From contig QALW01000047.1 of NCBI GenBank assembly GCA_003150515.1, positions 1-25,253 of the forward strand: 25,253 nucleotides of DNA. Direction: 5' to 3'. The notes under the pieces were generated by a model. That model was not told where the DNA came from. It did no database searches and was given only the letters and a program-made list of their open reading frames with translations. The DNA comes from Selenomonadales bacterium. GTDB lineage: Bacteria > Bacillota > Clostridia > Christensenellales > QALW01. Below are positions 7,489-14,480 of the stretch, in pieces (positions within the stretch are counted from its first letter, which is position 1; every line of letters begins with the position of its first letter). The position numbers and the translations under genes are program-made.

Positions 7489-9190
7489 ATATGCTGCGAT
7501 ATACCTTGCAGCTTTTCATTAATTCTTCGTCTCGGCCAAAGCCCGCGGCCTGCCCCTGATCCAAAACCAGTATATGGCTGGCAAAGCGCACCGAGCTTAT
7601 TCGCTGGGCAATCATAATTATGGTGGTATCGGGGAATTTTTCGGGCAGCGCGCGGCGTAATTGGGCGTCCGTTTTATAATCCAGCGCGCTGGAGGAATCG
7701 TCCAGTATAAGAATTTCAGGATGGGCGGCCAGCGCGCGGGCAATAAGCAGGCGCTGCTTCTGACCTCCGGAAAAATTTGAGCCGCGGACGGTTAAAAGCT
7801 CGCCGTAGCCTCCGTGCTCGGTAATAAAGGCGTCCGCCTTTGCATATTGAGCCGCTTCTGAAAGCGCCTGAGGGGACAGCCCCCTTTCAAAATCTATATT
7901 TTCTCCAATGCTTGCGGCCATAAGAAAATCATTTTGAAACACTATGCCGAATTTTTGGCGCAGAGATGCGCGCTCGTAAGTGCGGATATCTCTGCCTTCT
8001 ATGAAAATGCGTCCTTCGTCGGGATCATAAAAACGCAGCAGCAAGGCCATCAAAGTGCTTTTCCCGCTGCCCGTTCCTCCTATGATGCCTAAGGATTCTC
8101 CTTTAGCTATGCAAAAGCTTATATGCTTCAGCGCCGGATTCCCGTTATAGGAAAAAGAGACGTCTTCAAAACGGATAAATTCTGAAGAGGCCGCTTGGCC
8201 GGGGGAGAGGCCAAGGCCTGGGGAATCCTCTTTAATAACCAGCAGCTCTTCGGGAAGCGTCAGGATATCCTGTATGCGCTTAGCGGAGGCTCCGCCCTTG
8301 GAAAAATTAACAAATATGCGGCTGACTGATATAACCGCGTTGAGAATTATGGTAAAATAGGATGTGAACGCTATTATGTCTCCTACCATTGCGTGTCCGC
8401 TGGAGACTCTGTATGCTCCTACGAAGATAACGGCTGTCATGCCCAGATTAAGCAGGGCGTTCATAATGGGAGAGGTAATGCCGGTGGTTACGCCGGCGGC
8501 CGTCTCGTTTTTAACTACGTCCTTATTGATTTGCTCGAAGGTTTCGCTTTCATATTGGGTTTTTGAGAGGGCTTTAATTACCCGTATGCCGGTATAATCG
8601 TCCCGGACCTTGCGCACCATTATATCTACGGAGCGCTGAAGGCGGTCATAGAGCACAATTCCCTTTTTGGCCACCCAGATAACGATAAGAGTCAGAAAAG
8701 GCACGGATATCAACAGCACAAGAGCCAGAACGGCGTCTACTGTGAAAGTAAGGGCTACGCCGCCGATTAGAAGTATAGGAGCGCGTACGCCCAGCCTCTG
8801 CATCATGCCTATCATGTTGTGAACGTTGTATGTATCCGAGGAGAGGCGGGATACAAGAGAGGGAATGGTGGCCTCGTCCGTCTGCCTGGCGGAAAGGCTC
8901 AGCGTTTTGGCGAATAAATCGGCGCGCAGGCGCTGAGTGGTATCATGGGCCACCCGCGAAGCCATGCGGTTGGCGCTTACGTTTCCCACAAGCGCTCCGG
9001 CGGCGCAGACGAGCATCAAAATTCCCCATAGAGTCAGAGCGGTTATGTTTTTAGCGGGGACTACGTTATCAATCATATGCGCCATAATTAGGGGCAGTAC
9101 CAATTCGGCCAAAGTGCCGCTGATTTTCACAATAAATCCCAGCAGCATCCGAAATTTATACGCCGATAAATATGCTATGACCGTTTTCAT
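7436..9190 (-). CDS. ABC exporter, membrane-NBD half-transporter with degenerate ATP site
   Basis: The 584-aa half transporter has six membrane segments (about 12-300) and an ATPase domain (about 338-575). Walker A is GGTGSGKST (371-379) and the signature is the consensus FSGGQ (473-477). The residue after Walker B is Asp (ILILDD, D498) instead of Glu, and the H-loop His is Gln (IAQR, Q529). These two substitutions are the known marks of the non-catalytic site subunit in heterodimeric ABC exporters. They complement the other chain, which has Glu and His but a deviating signature. The ATG at 9190 overlaps the MarR stop in ATGA, so translation is coupled. Drug or toxic-peptide efflux is likely from the family and the MarR regulator, but no substrate can be named. 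Confidence 0.9.
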   Translation of the reverse strand: MKTVIAYLSAYKFRMLLGFIVKISGTLAELVLPLIMAHMIDNVVPAKNITALTLWGILMLVCAAGALVGNVSANRMASRVAHDTTQRLRADLFAKTLSLSARQTDEATIPSLVSRLSSDTYNVHNMIGMMQRLGVRAPILLIGGVALTFTVDAVLALVLLISVPFLTLIVIWVAKKGIVLYDRLQRSVDIMVRKVRDDYTGIRVIKALSKTQYESETFEQINKDVVKNETAAGVTTGITSPIMNALLNLGMTAVIFVGAYRVSSGHAMVGDIIAFTSYFTIILNAVISVSRIFVNFSKGGASAKRIQDILTLPEELLVIKEDSPGLGLSPGQAASSEFIRFEDVSFSYNGNPALKHISFCIAKGESLGIIGGTGSGKSTLMALLLRFYDPDEGRIFIEGRDIRTYERASLRQKFGIVFQNDFLMAASIGENIDFERGLSPQALSEAAQYAKADAFITEHGGYGELLTVRGSNFSGGQKQRLLIARALAAHPEILILDDSSSALDYKTDAQLRRALPEKFPDTTIIMIAQRISSVRFASHILVLDQGQAAGFGRDEELMKSCKVYRSIYASQHEGQAEGGECALA

Positions 9191-9627
9191 GGAAGCGCTT
9201 TTTCCTCCTCAATTACTCTTTTAGCGTTATCCGAGAGCAGCTTCAGATATTTTTGAACGTCCTTTTGCTCCTGGGGGCTTAATCCTGAGAGAATAAGGGC
9301 GTTCCATTGCTGGTGTACGCTATGGATTACGGGCAGGGCGTCCAGGGCTTTCTGGGTTGGATAAACAAGCAGGCTGCGTCGGTCATCGGCATCAATGACG
9401 CGGGTGATAAAGCCCTTTTCCTCAAGAGCTCCAAGCTGCCTGGCTACGCTGCTCTTATGCACATATATCAGCTTGGAAAGCTGTTCCTGAGAGACGCCGG
9501 GATGTTTGCATATATTTATGATATACGAATCCTGATAGCTGCCTATTCCCAGCTTTTCATATTGAGCGGTGCGGTAAAGATTGGCGCATCGCCATACTTC
9601 GCCTAAGGCTTTCATAAATAATATCAT
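9187..9627 (-). CDS. MarR-family transcriptional regulator
   Basis: The 146-aa protein has the MarR winged helix-turn-helix: the recognition helix region SQEQLSKLIYVHKSSVARQL (65-84) is followed by the wing with the hallmark DADDRRSLLVYPT (about 99-111). Helices at both ends form the dimer interface. The start ATG 9627 has GGAG 7 nt upstream, better than the internal Met at 9615. It heads the operon with the two ABC half-transporters and overlaps the first by 4 bp. A perfect palindrome lies between its promoter and its gene, so it most likely represses itself and the exporter until a ligand binds. The effector is not predictable. Confidence 0.9.
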   Translation of the reverse strand: MILFMKALGEVWRCANLYRTAQYEKLGIGSYQDSYIINICKHPGVSQEQLSKLIYVHKSSVARQLGALEEKGFITRVIDADDRRSLLVYPTQKALDALPVIHSVHQQWNALILSGLSPQEQKDVQKYLKLLSDNAKRVIEEEKALP

Positions 9628-9651
9628 AGCTGTTCTCCGTTATATTATATA

Positions 9652-9701
9652 AGTTGCATATGCAACTAAATTATTATATTTTAAAGACGCTCTTCTGTCA
9701 A
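9652..9701 (-). promoter_or_regulatory. Promoter and MarR operator of the exporter operon
   Basis: Read on the minus strand: TTGACA (9701-9696), a 17-bp spacer and TATAAT (9678-9673) form a consensus promoter. The perfect 16-bp palindrome AGTTGCATATGCAACT (9652-9667) starts 5 bp after the -10 box, over the expected transcription start. TTGCATA-type dyads are common MarR sites, so repression by steric block is the simple reading. Confidence 0.85.
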
Positions 9702-9801
9702 TAACGGCGTAATTTTAAAAGGGTTTATGGGGCGTTTTATGGGGCTGGCGCAAGCTGCGCTTGAAAAGGGGCGGCATTAAAGCATGCCCTAGATATGGGA
9801 A

Positions 9802-10671
9802 TTACCAAAATGTAAGCTGATTTTTGCTTGAACAATTTTCAAATGCGGAGATATATTCAAAAATCTGCCGGTTGTCGTGCACCATGCCGTATTCTTCGCA
9901 TTGAGCGTGGAATAATTTCATAAGAGCGGCGTTATTGGGGCTCACTGCGTGATAATTGTTTTGAAAGGCTTTGATATATTTTTCCTTCATTCCCGGAAAG
10001 AGCCTGTCTAATTGCTTATAAAAATATTCGCGGCTGCCTGCGCGCATGGTAGTGCCCATGCCGAAGCAAATCACTCCGTAAACTCCTGCCTGGGCGCAGT
10101 AATTGAGTATACCCGATATATTTTCGGGCGTGTCGTTTATAAAGGGCAAAATGGGGCATAGCCATACTACCGTTGGAATTCCGGCCTGATTGAGCTTTTT
10201 AAGCGCCTCAAATCTTTCTTTGGTGGAGCTTACGTTGGGCTCCAGCTTTGAACAAAGCTTTTGGTCAAAGGTAGTCAGCGTCATTTGCACAACGCATTTG
10301 GTATTCCGGTTTATTTCACGCAAAAGCTCTATATCTCTTAACACCAGGCAGGATTTAGTGATTAATGTGAAACCGAAGCCGTATCTGAGGGCTAATTCCA
10401 GTGATTTTTGCATATAGCCCAGCTGGTTTTCAAGGGGGATATACGGGTCAGTCATGGAGCCTGTGCCCAGCATGCATTTTCGTTTTTTGCGCTTCAGGGC
10501 GTCTTCCAGCAGTTCAATAGCGTTTTCTTTTACTTCCACATCCTCAAATTTATGCTGCATATTATAGCAGAGACTTCTGGAATCGCAGTATATGCAGCCG
10601 TGCGTGCAGCCTCTGTATAAATTCATTCCGTTTTGAGGAGAGAGAATGGCCTTAGCCTGGGTGTAATGCAT
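9802..10671 (-). CDS. SPL-family (SplB-like) radical SAM protein
   Basis: The 289-aa protein carries a radical SAM cluster motif near its N-terminus: C22-x3-C26-x2-C29 in GCTHGCIYCD. The next conserved block is GTGSMTDPYIPLE (about 69-81), followed by a TIM-barrel-like sequence with ITKS (about 103) and QMTLTT. This matches the SplB/COG1533 group of DNA-repair-photolyase-like radical SAM proteins. Most members outside true spore photoproduct lyase have no assigned substrate. The usual C-terminal catalytic Cys of SPL cannot be assigned with confidence here, so I do not call it a lyase. Start ATG 10671. It lies downstream of tRNA-Arg on the same strand, with the tRNA's terminator between, so it is probably transcribed separately. 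Confidence 0.85.
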   Translation of the reverse strand: MHYTQAKAILSPQNGMNLYRGCTHGCIYCDSRSLCYNMQHKFEDVEVKENAIELLEDALKRKKRKCMLGTGSMTDPYIPLENQLGYMQKSLELALRYGFGFTLITKSCLVLRDIELLREINRNTKCVVQMTLTTFDQKLCSKLEPNVSSTKERFEALKKLNQAGIPTVVWLCPILPFINDTPENISGILNYCAQAGVYGVICFGMGTTMRAGSREYFYKQLDRLFPGMKEKYIKAFQNNYHAVSPNNAALMKLFHAQCEEYGMVHDNRQIFEYISAFENCSSKNQLTFW

Positions 10672-10733
10672 TTTTTACGACCTTTGCATGCAGTTTTTCA
10701 GTATTTAAGCTTTTGTTTGACCAAGAGAGCTAT

Positions 10734-10777
10734 AAAAAAATCGAAAGGAATTTGCTGATGGACAATTCCTTTCGATT
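10734..10777 (-). terminator. Terminator of tRNA-Arg
   Basis: On the minus strand a perfect 14-bp stem of AATCGAAAGGAATT (10777-10764) and AATTCCTTTCGATT (10752-10739) is followed by a run of T (plus-strand A from 10740 down to 10734). It starts 4 nt after the tRNA 3' end. Confidence 0.9.
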
Positions 10778-10780
10778 GAA

Positions 10781-10856
10781 TGGCGCGCCTGGCAGGATTT
10801 GAACCTGCGACCAACCGGTTCGTAGCCGGGTACTCTATCCACTGAGCTACAAGCGC
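10781..10856 (-). tRNA. tRNA-Arg (anticodon ACG)
   Basis: The gene is 76 nt with encoded CCA. The acceptor GCGCTTG pairs with CAGGCGC including one G-U. The D-arm contains AGCTCAGTGGAT, the anticodon loop is CTACGAA (anticodon ACG, read as ICG), and the T-arm is GCAGG/TTCAAAT/CCTGC. The outermost pair of the anticodon stem appears mismatched (C-T). It has its own consensus promoter and terminator. Confidence 0.93.
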
Positions 10857-10873
10857 ATTCTGTTAGCTTTTGT

Positions 10874-10902
10874 ATTATAGCGCTAAAGGCCGGGTATGTC
10901 AA
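10874..10902 (-). promoter_or_regulatory. Promoter of tRNA-Arg
   Basis: On the minus strand TTGACA (10902-10897), a 17-bp spacer and TATAAT (10879-10874) form a perfect consensus, ending 17 bp before the tRNA 5' end. Confidence 0.88.
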
Positions 10903-10935
10903 CAGAATTCAGCGGGCCGGAGGATAAAATTTTTC

Positions 10936-11062
10936 GCCTCAGGGAGCATATAAAGGGGGCGGGGCGGCGTTTGCGGCCGGTTCCCGGCCGCTGGGGGCGC
11001 GCCCCCAGGCAGGCGTCCGCCTGCCAAACGCCGCCCCGCCCCCTTTATATGCTCCCTGAGGC
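10936..11062. repeat. Three-armed (cloverleaf-like) palindromic element, copy 2
   Basis: The outer stem is a perfect 38 bp: the left arm (10936-10973, starting GCCTCAGGGAGC) is fully complementary to the right arm (11025-11062). Inside are three hairpins without spacers: C, GCGGCCGG/CCGGCCGC (10973-10991); B, CTGGGGGCGCGCCCCCAG (10991-11008); A, GGCAGGCG/CGCCTGCC (11008-11025). Arms C and A match copy 1 at 5507-5592 in reverse order. It occupies the space between tRNA-Arg and the ANT(6)-like gene and leaves both promoters intact. Confidence 0.9.
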
Positions 11063-11073
11063 TTTTAAAAGCC

Positions 11074-11101
11074 TTGAATCTTAAAATATATATGGTATAA
11101 T
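11074..11101 (+). promoter_or_regulatory. Promoter of the ANT(6)-like/GH127 operon
   Basis: TTGAAT (11074-11079), a 16-bp spacer and TATAAT (11096-11101) lie 32 bp before the GTG start. They begin 12 bp after the large palindromic element. Confidence 0.6.
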
Positions 11102-11133
11102 AAAATAATTCTGTTTGCAAAGGAGGAGATAAC

Positions 11134-12018
11134 GTGTCTGAAGAAATAAAGCGTATGCGTTCGGAAGGGGAAATGTACGATTTGATATTAAATTTTGCGC
11201 GCGCAGAAAAGCGCGTCCGCGGAGTAATATTAAATGGTTCGCGCGCCAATCCTAACGCGCCTAAGGATAAATATCAGGATTTTGATATAGTCTTTATTGT
11301 GCGTGACTTTGATTGGTTTTTGGCCCATCAGAGCTTCCTGGATTATTTCGGGGAGAGGCGGATGATGCAGACGCCGGAAGCTATGAGGGATCCCGACGGC
11401 AGCGGCCATTTTAACTGGCTTATACTCTTTTTAGACGGCAATAGGCTGGATTTGACTCTGATTCCCATTCAAAAGCCTGAATTAATCGGGCGGGACAGCC
11501 AGAGCGTGGTATTAATGGATAAAGACAATTTTCTGCCTCAATTTCCTCCTGCAAGCGATAGAGATTATTATGTAAAGCGTCCGAGCGAATTATATTATTT
11601 TTCCTGCTGCAATGATTTTTGGTGGTGCCTTCAGAATGTGGCCAAGGGCATAGCGCGGGATGAAATGCCTTACGCTATGGAAATGTATGATTGCGTTGTG
11701 CGCGCTGATTTAAAGGATATGGCGGATTGGTATATAGGCGTTCAGAATAATTTCGGCGTTTCAGCGGGCAAAATGGGCAAATATTATAAGCGGCTGCTGC
11801 CTCCTGATATATATAATAAATATATGAGCACATATTCAGACGCGCGCAGCGAAAGCCTTTGGAATGCGATTTTTGCAGCATGCGGGCTTTTTGGGGAGCT
11901 GGCCCGCGAGGTGGGGCGGTTTTTGGGCTATAATTATATTGAGCAGGATGAGGCAAATATGCTGGTCTATTTAAAAGAGATAAGAAAGGAATGCGAAGAT
12001 GCGGAATTTCAGCTATAA
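11134..12018 (+). CDS. Aminoglycoside 6-adenylyltransferase-like protein (ANT(6)/AadE family)
   Basis: The 294-aa protein is close to the usual family length of about 300. The nucleotidyltransferase core is visible: LNGSRANPNAPKDKYQDFDIVF (about 32-53), with the GSR motif and the acidic D-x-D pair that binds metal and nucleotide. GHFNWLILFLDGNRLDLTLI follows, with a further Asp, as in AadE and ANT(6)-Ia. The family transfers AMP to the 6-hydroxyl of streptomycin, but many chromosomal homologues have no tested resistance activity, so substrate and phenotype are unproven. The start is GTG 11134, set by AAAGGAGG. The stop overlaps the GH127 start by 20 bp; there are no nearby mobile genes, so this looks like a resident gene and not a recent resistance cassette. 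Confidence 0.85.
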   Translation: MSEEIKRMRSEGEMYDLILNFARAEKRVRGVILNGSRANPNAPKDKYQDFDIVFIVRDFDWFLAHQSFLDYFGERRMMQTPEAMRDPDGSGHFNWLILFLDGNRLDLTLIPIQKPELIGRDSQSVVLMDKDNFLPQFPPASDRDYYVKRPSELYYFSCCNDFWWCLQNVAKGIARDEMPYAMEMYDCVVRADLKDMADWYIGVQNNFGVSAGKMGKYYKRLLPPDIYNKYMSTYSDARSESLWNAIFAACGLFGELAREVGRFLGYNYIEQDEANMLVYLKEIRKECEDAEFQL

Positions 12019-13810
12019 AGAGGTAGAGCTTGTTTCGGGTTATCTGAAAAATAAGCAGGAGCTTAATGAGACGGTCACCATTAACGCCGTCTATGACAGA
12101 TTTGAAGAGACGGGACGCATAAAGGCGTTTAACTGCGACTGGAAAGAGGGGGATGAGCAAAAGCCCCATCATTTCTGGGACAGCGATGTGGCCAAATGGA
12201 TGGAGGGAGCCGCATATATCCTGGCCCGGCGCCGGGATGATGAATTGGAAAGGCGCGTGGAAAGCCTTATAGACTGCATAGAGGCCAATCAGGGGGAGGA
12301 CGGCTATTTTAATATTTATTATACGGTATGCGCCGGGGAACGCTTTACCAATCGGAATGATCATGAGCTTTACTGCGCCGGCCATCTTTTTGAGGCGGCG
12401 GTTGCTTATGCTCAGGCGACGGGCAGGGAGCGCTTTCTTAAGCTGATGGAGAAATATGCCCATTACATATATAAAGTGTTTGTTCTGGAAAAGTCGGCGG
12501 GCTTTGTAACTCCCGGGCATGAGGAGATTGAATTGGCTCTTGTAAGGCTGTACAGATATACGAGGAATAAAGAATATCTGGAATTAGCCTCCTTTTTTAT
12601 TGAACAGCGGGGCAGGCATGAAAAAGAAATTATGGCTTTTGGCAGCAGAGAACTGGCCGATTATAATCAAAGCCATCTTCCCGTTCGGGAGCAGCGCGAG
12701 GCTGTTGGACATGCCGTGCGCGCTGTGTATCTCTATTGCGCTATGGCCGATTTAGCGTTTGAATTAGAGGATGAAGGCCTTAAGGAGGCATGCCTGGCGC
12801 TGTTTGAGGATATTGCAGGCAGAAAAATGTATGTAACGGGCGGCCTGGGCTCGTGCTATCTCGGAGAATGCTTTTCCAAGCCTTTTAATTTGCCTAACAG
12901 CCAGGCTTATAATGAAACCTGCGCGGGCATAGGCCTGATGTTTTTCTGTCTCCGCATGCAGAAATTGGACAATCGCTCGGCTTATGCGGACGTAATAGAG
13001 CGCGTGCTTTATAACGGAGTGCTTTCCGCTCTTTCTCTGGACGGACGCTCATTTTTCTATGAAAATCCGCTGGAGATTACCTGCCTGGAGCATTTCAGCA
13101 GTATTTTCGGGCCTTTGAGATTTCCGGCGCTAAGCCGCGCGCAGTCCTTTGAATGCTCCTGCTGTCCTCCCAATATAAACAGGCTGCTGCCTGTGCTGGG
13201 CGAATATATCTATGCGCAGGATGGAGACGCCATATATATAAATCAATTTGTTTCCAGTATTCTGAAAGCGGACGGAATATGCCTCAGGCAGGAAACCAAC
13301 TATCCCATAGACGGGAAAATTTCCGTGCAGGCCTCGGGCGCGGCCGTTTTGAAAATCCGTATTCCGTCCTGGTGCGAAAAATTTACCCTTAACAGGCCGT
13401 ATACATTAAAAAACGGATATGCGGAAATAATAAACGACGGCGGACGCATAGAATTGGAATTGGATATGACGCCCTTTGCAGTCAGAGCTGACGCGCGGGT
13501 GCAGGCGGACGTTAATAAGCTTTGCATACAGGCCGGGCCGGTGGTATATTGCGCCGAATGGGCGGATAACGGAGACAATCTGCATGCTCTCTGCCTCAGC
13601 TCGGATTTTAAATGCAAAATTGAATATGATCCGTCCATAGGCCTTAATGCCCTGGAAATCTCAGGTTTTGAGGCGTGCAGCCAGGGCGGGCTTTATACGC
13701 GCGGGCGGCGCGAGCTCAAGGAGAAAAAAATCCGTCTGATTCCATATAACGCTTTTGCCAACAGAGGGCCGGGCGATATGCTGGTATGGTTTAACGACAT
13801 CACGCGTTAG
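11999..13810 (+). CDS. Glycoside hydrolase family 127 protein (beta-L-arabinofuranosidase-like)
   Basis: This 603-aa cytoplasmic protein has no signal peptide. It has the GH127 (formerly DUF1680) layout: an (alpha/alpha)6 barrel followed by beta-sandwich domains. By alignment from memory with Bifidobacterium HypBA1 (E338, C340, C417, C418), the zinc/nucleophile set is present as E306 and C308 in NETCAG and C388-C389 in CSCCPPN. The catalytic Cys chemistry is therefore likely intact. Characterised members release beta-L-arabinofuranose from plant glycoproteins; intracellular action on imported oligosaccharides is implied here. The ATG at 11999 lies inside the end of the ANT(6)-like gene, with AAAGGA upstream, so the two are probably co-transcribed. 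No sugar transporter or regulator gene adjoins. Confidence 0.88.
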   Translation: MRNFSYKEVELVSGYLKNKQELNETVTINAVYDRFEETGRIKAFNCDWKEGDEQKPHHFWDSDVAKWMEGAAYILARRRDDELERRVESLIDCIEANQGEDGYFNIYYTVCAGERFTNRNDHELYCAGHLFEAAVAYAQATGRERFLKLMEKYAHYIYKVFVLEKSAGFVTPGHEEIELALVRLYRYTRNKEYLELASFFIEQRGRHEKEIMAFGSRELADYNQSHLPVREQREAVGHAVRAVYLYCAMADLAFELEDEGLKEACLALFEDIAGRKMYVTGGLGSCYLGECFSKPFNLPNSQAYNETCAGIGLMFFCLRMQKLDNRSAYADVIERVLYNGVLSALSLDGRSFFYENPLEITCLEHFSSIFGPLRFPALSRAQSFECSCCPPNINRLLPVLGEYIYAQDGDAIYINQFVSSILKADGICLRQETNYPIDGKISVQASGAAVLKIRIPSWCEKFTLNRPYTLKNGYAEIINDGGRIELELDMTPFAVRADARVQADVNKLCIQAGPVVYCAEWADNGDNLHALCLSSDFKCKIEYDPSIGLNALEISGFEACSQGGLYTRGRRELKEKKIRLIPYNAFANRGPGDMLVWFNDITR

Positions 13811-13862
13811 CCTGAAACGCCGTTTTCCGGCGGCGGGCTAAAGCTGCCTGGATTTTATCCTC

Positions 13863-13901
13863 TTATCCCGGGAACGCCGTATTGCGGCGTTCCCGGGATA
13901 A
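13863..13901 (+). terminator. Perfect 17-bp hairpin after the GH127 gene
   Basis: TTATCCCGGGAACGCCG (13863-13879) and CGGCGTTCCCGGGATAA (13885-13901) pair perfectly around a 5-nt loop, 52 bp past the GH127 stop. No T tract follows, so it may be an mRNA-stabilising hairpin or a weak terminator. Confidence 0.5.
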
Positions 13902-13928
13902 AGCGGATTTTGAGGCGGGGCCGTCCAA

Positions 13929-14057
13929 GCGGCTCTTTATAAGATGGAGCGGGCCGCTGATGCGCGGAGCTTTTTAAAAGCGTTTTTAGAGCGGGTTTTC
14001 CCCGCGCTAAGCCGTTTTTAAAGCATTAAAGGCGGAGTTTACGGCCTAAAGAGCCGC
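13929..14057. repeat. Possible third, diverged multi-armed palindromic element
   Basis: The outer perfect 11-bp stem is GCGGCTCTTTA (13929-13939) with TAAAGAGCCGC (14047-14057); it shares GCGGCTCTT with the outer stem of copy 1. Inside are smaller palindromes: AGCGGGCCGCT, GCTTTTTAAAAGC, an imperfect TTAGAGCGGG/CCCGCGCTAA hairpin and GCCGT/ACGGC. Its arms do not match arms A-C of the other two copies, so membership in the same family is uncertain. The rest of the 13811-14105 gap holds no gene. Confidence 0.45.
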
Positions 14058-14105
14058 GCGGCGATTTTATTTGCGCAAAAAAATCAGCAGCCTGTACATT
14101 TTTTG

Positions 14106-14134
14106 TTGCCAAACAGTTTTATATGTGCTATAAT
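14106..14134 (+). promoter_or_regulatory. Promoter of tRNA-Lys
   Basis: TTGCCA (14106-14111), a 17-bp spacer and TATAAT (14129-14134) lie 37 bp before the tRNA. Confidence 0.8.
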
Positions 14135-14171
14135 TAACCCGTTTTCAGCAAACAGATTGTTTTTTAAGCGT

Positions 14172-14247
14172 GATCCATTAGCTCAGTCGGCAGAGCACCT
14201 GACTTTTAATCAGGGTGTCCCGAGTTCGAATCTCGGATGGATCACCA
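14172..14247 (+). tRNA. tRNA-Lys (anticodon TTT), integration site of the inovirus
   Basis: The gene is 76 nt with CCA encoded. The acceptor GATCCAT pairs perfectly with ATGGATC, the D-arm is AGCTCAGTCGGCAGAGC, the anticodon loop is CTTTTAA (TTT), and the T-arm is CCGAG/TTCGAAT/CTCGG. The 3' 45 nt, from the anticodon loop to CCA, are duplicated at 19342-19386, so the tRNA is the attL side and is kept functional by the integrated element. Confidence 0.96.
14203..14247 (+). repeat. attL: 45-bp direct repeat within tRNA-Lys
   Basis: The repeat begins CTTTTAATCAGGG in the anticodon loop and ends at the CCA. It is identical, base for base, to 19342-19386. Confidence 0.95.
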
Positions 14248-14251
14248 GACA

Positions 14252-14276
14252 AAGAGGGCTTTTAGCCCTCTTTTAA
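14252..14276 (+). terminator. Terminator after tRNA-Lys, brought in by the inovirus
   Basis: AAGAGGGCT (14252-14260) pairs with AGCCCTCTT (14264-14272), followed by TT (TTTT in total from 14271). It lies inside the element, so the phage supplies the tRNA with a new terminator. Read on the other strand it could also end the leftward phage operon, two bases past ORF54. Confidence 0.8.
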
Positions 14277-14278
14277 AA

Positions 14279-14443
14279 TCATTTTTCTGAAACACTAAAA
14301 AAAGAAAAAACGAAAATACCAATAAAGCCAATAAGAAAAATAACAGAAATCAAATCTAATGCAGTAAAATTATCAAACAAAATAATAGAATCATAACCAG
14401 AAATAAGGGCAGAAATAGCATCACCAATTACAATTAAAAACAT
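14279..14443 (-). CDS. 54-aa hydrophobic membrane protein at the attL end of the inovirus
   Basis: This small gene is supported by a very good ribosome binding site (GGAGG, 7-nt spacing to ATG 14443). It ends between the phage terminator and attL. The product has two hydrophobic stretches (about residues 1-16 and 30-51, the latter including LISVIFLIGFIGIFVF) around a short acidic linker and ends VSEK. It is last in the leftward operon, after the integrase. I do not recognise a family. Possible roles are superinfection exclusion, a toxin-like peptide or a minor virion protein; none is supported beyond size, hydrophobicity and position. Confidence 0.6.
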   Translation of the reverse strand: MFLIVIGDAISALISGYDSIILFDNFTALDLISVIFLIGFIGIFVFSFFSVSEK

Positions 14444-14480
14444 AATTAAACCTCCAAAACCCCAAATATAAATTTAAAAA

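Noticed and set aside
10705..10902. 65-codon minus-strand frame
   Set aside because: It reads through tRNA-Arg and its terminator hairpin, a common false gene call.
11675..12520. 281-codon open frame on the minus strand
   Set aside because: It lies antisense across the ANT(6)-like and GH127 genes, both with clear family motifs; the translation has no recognisable domain and no good ribosome binding site.
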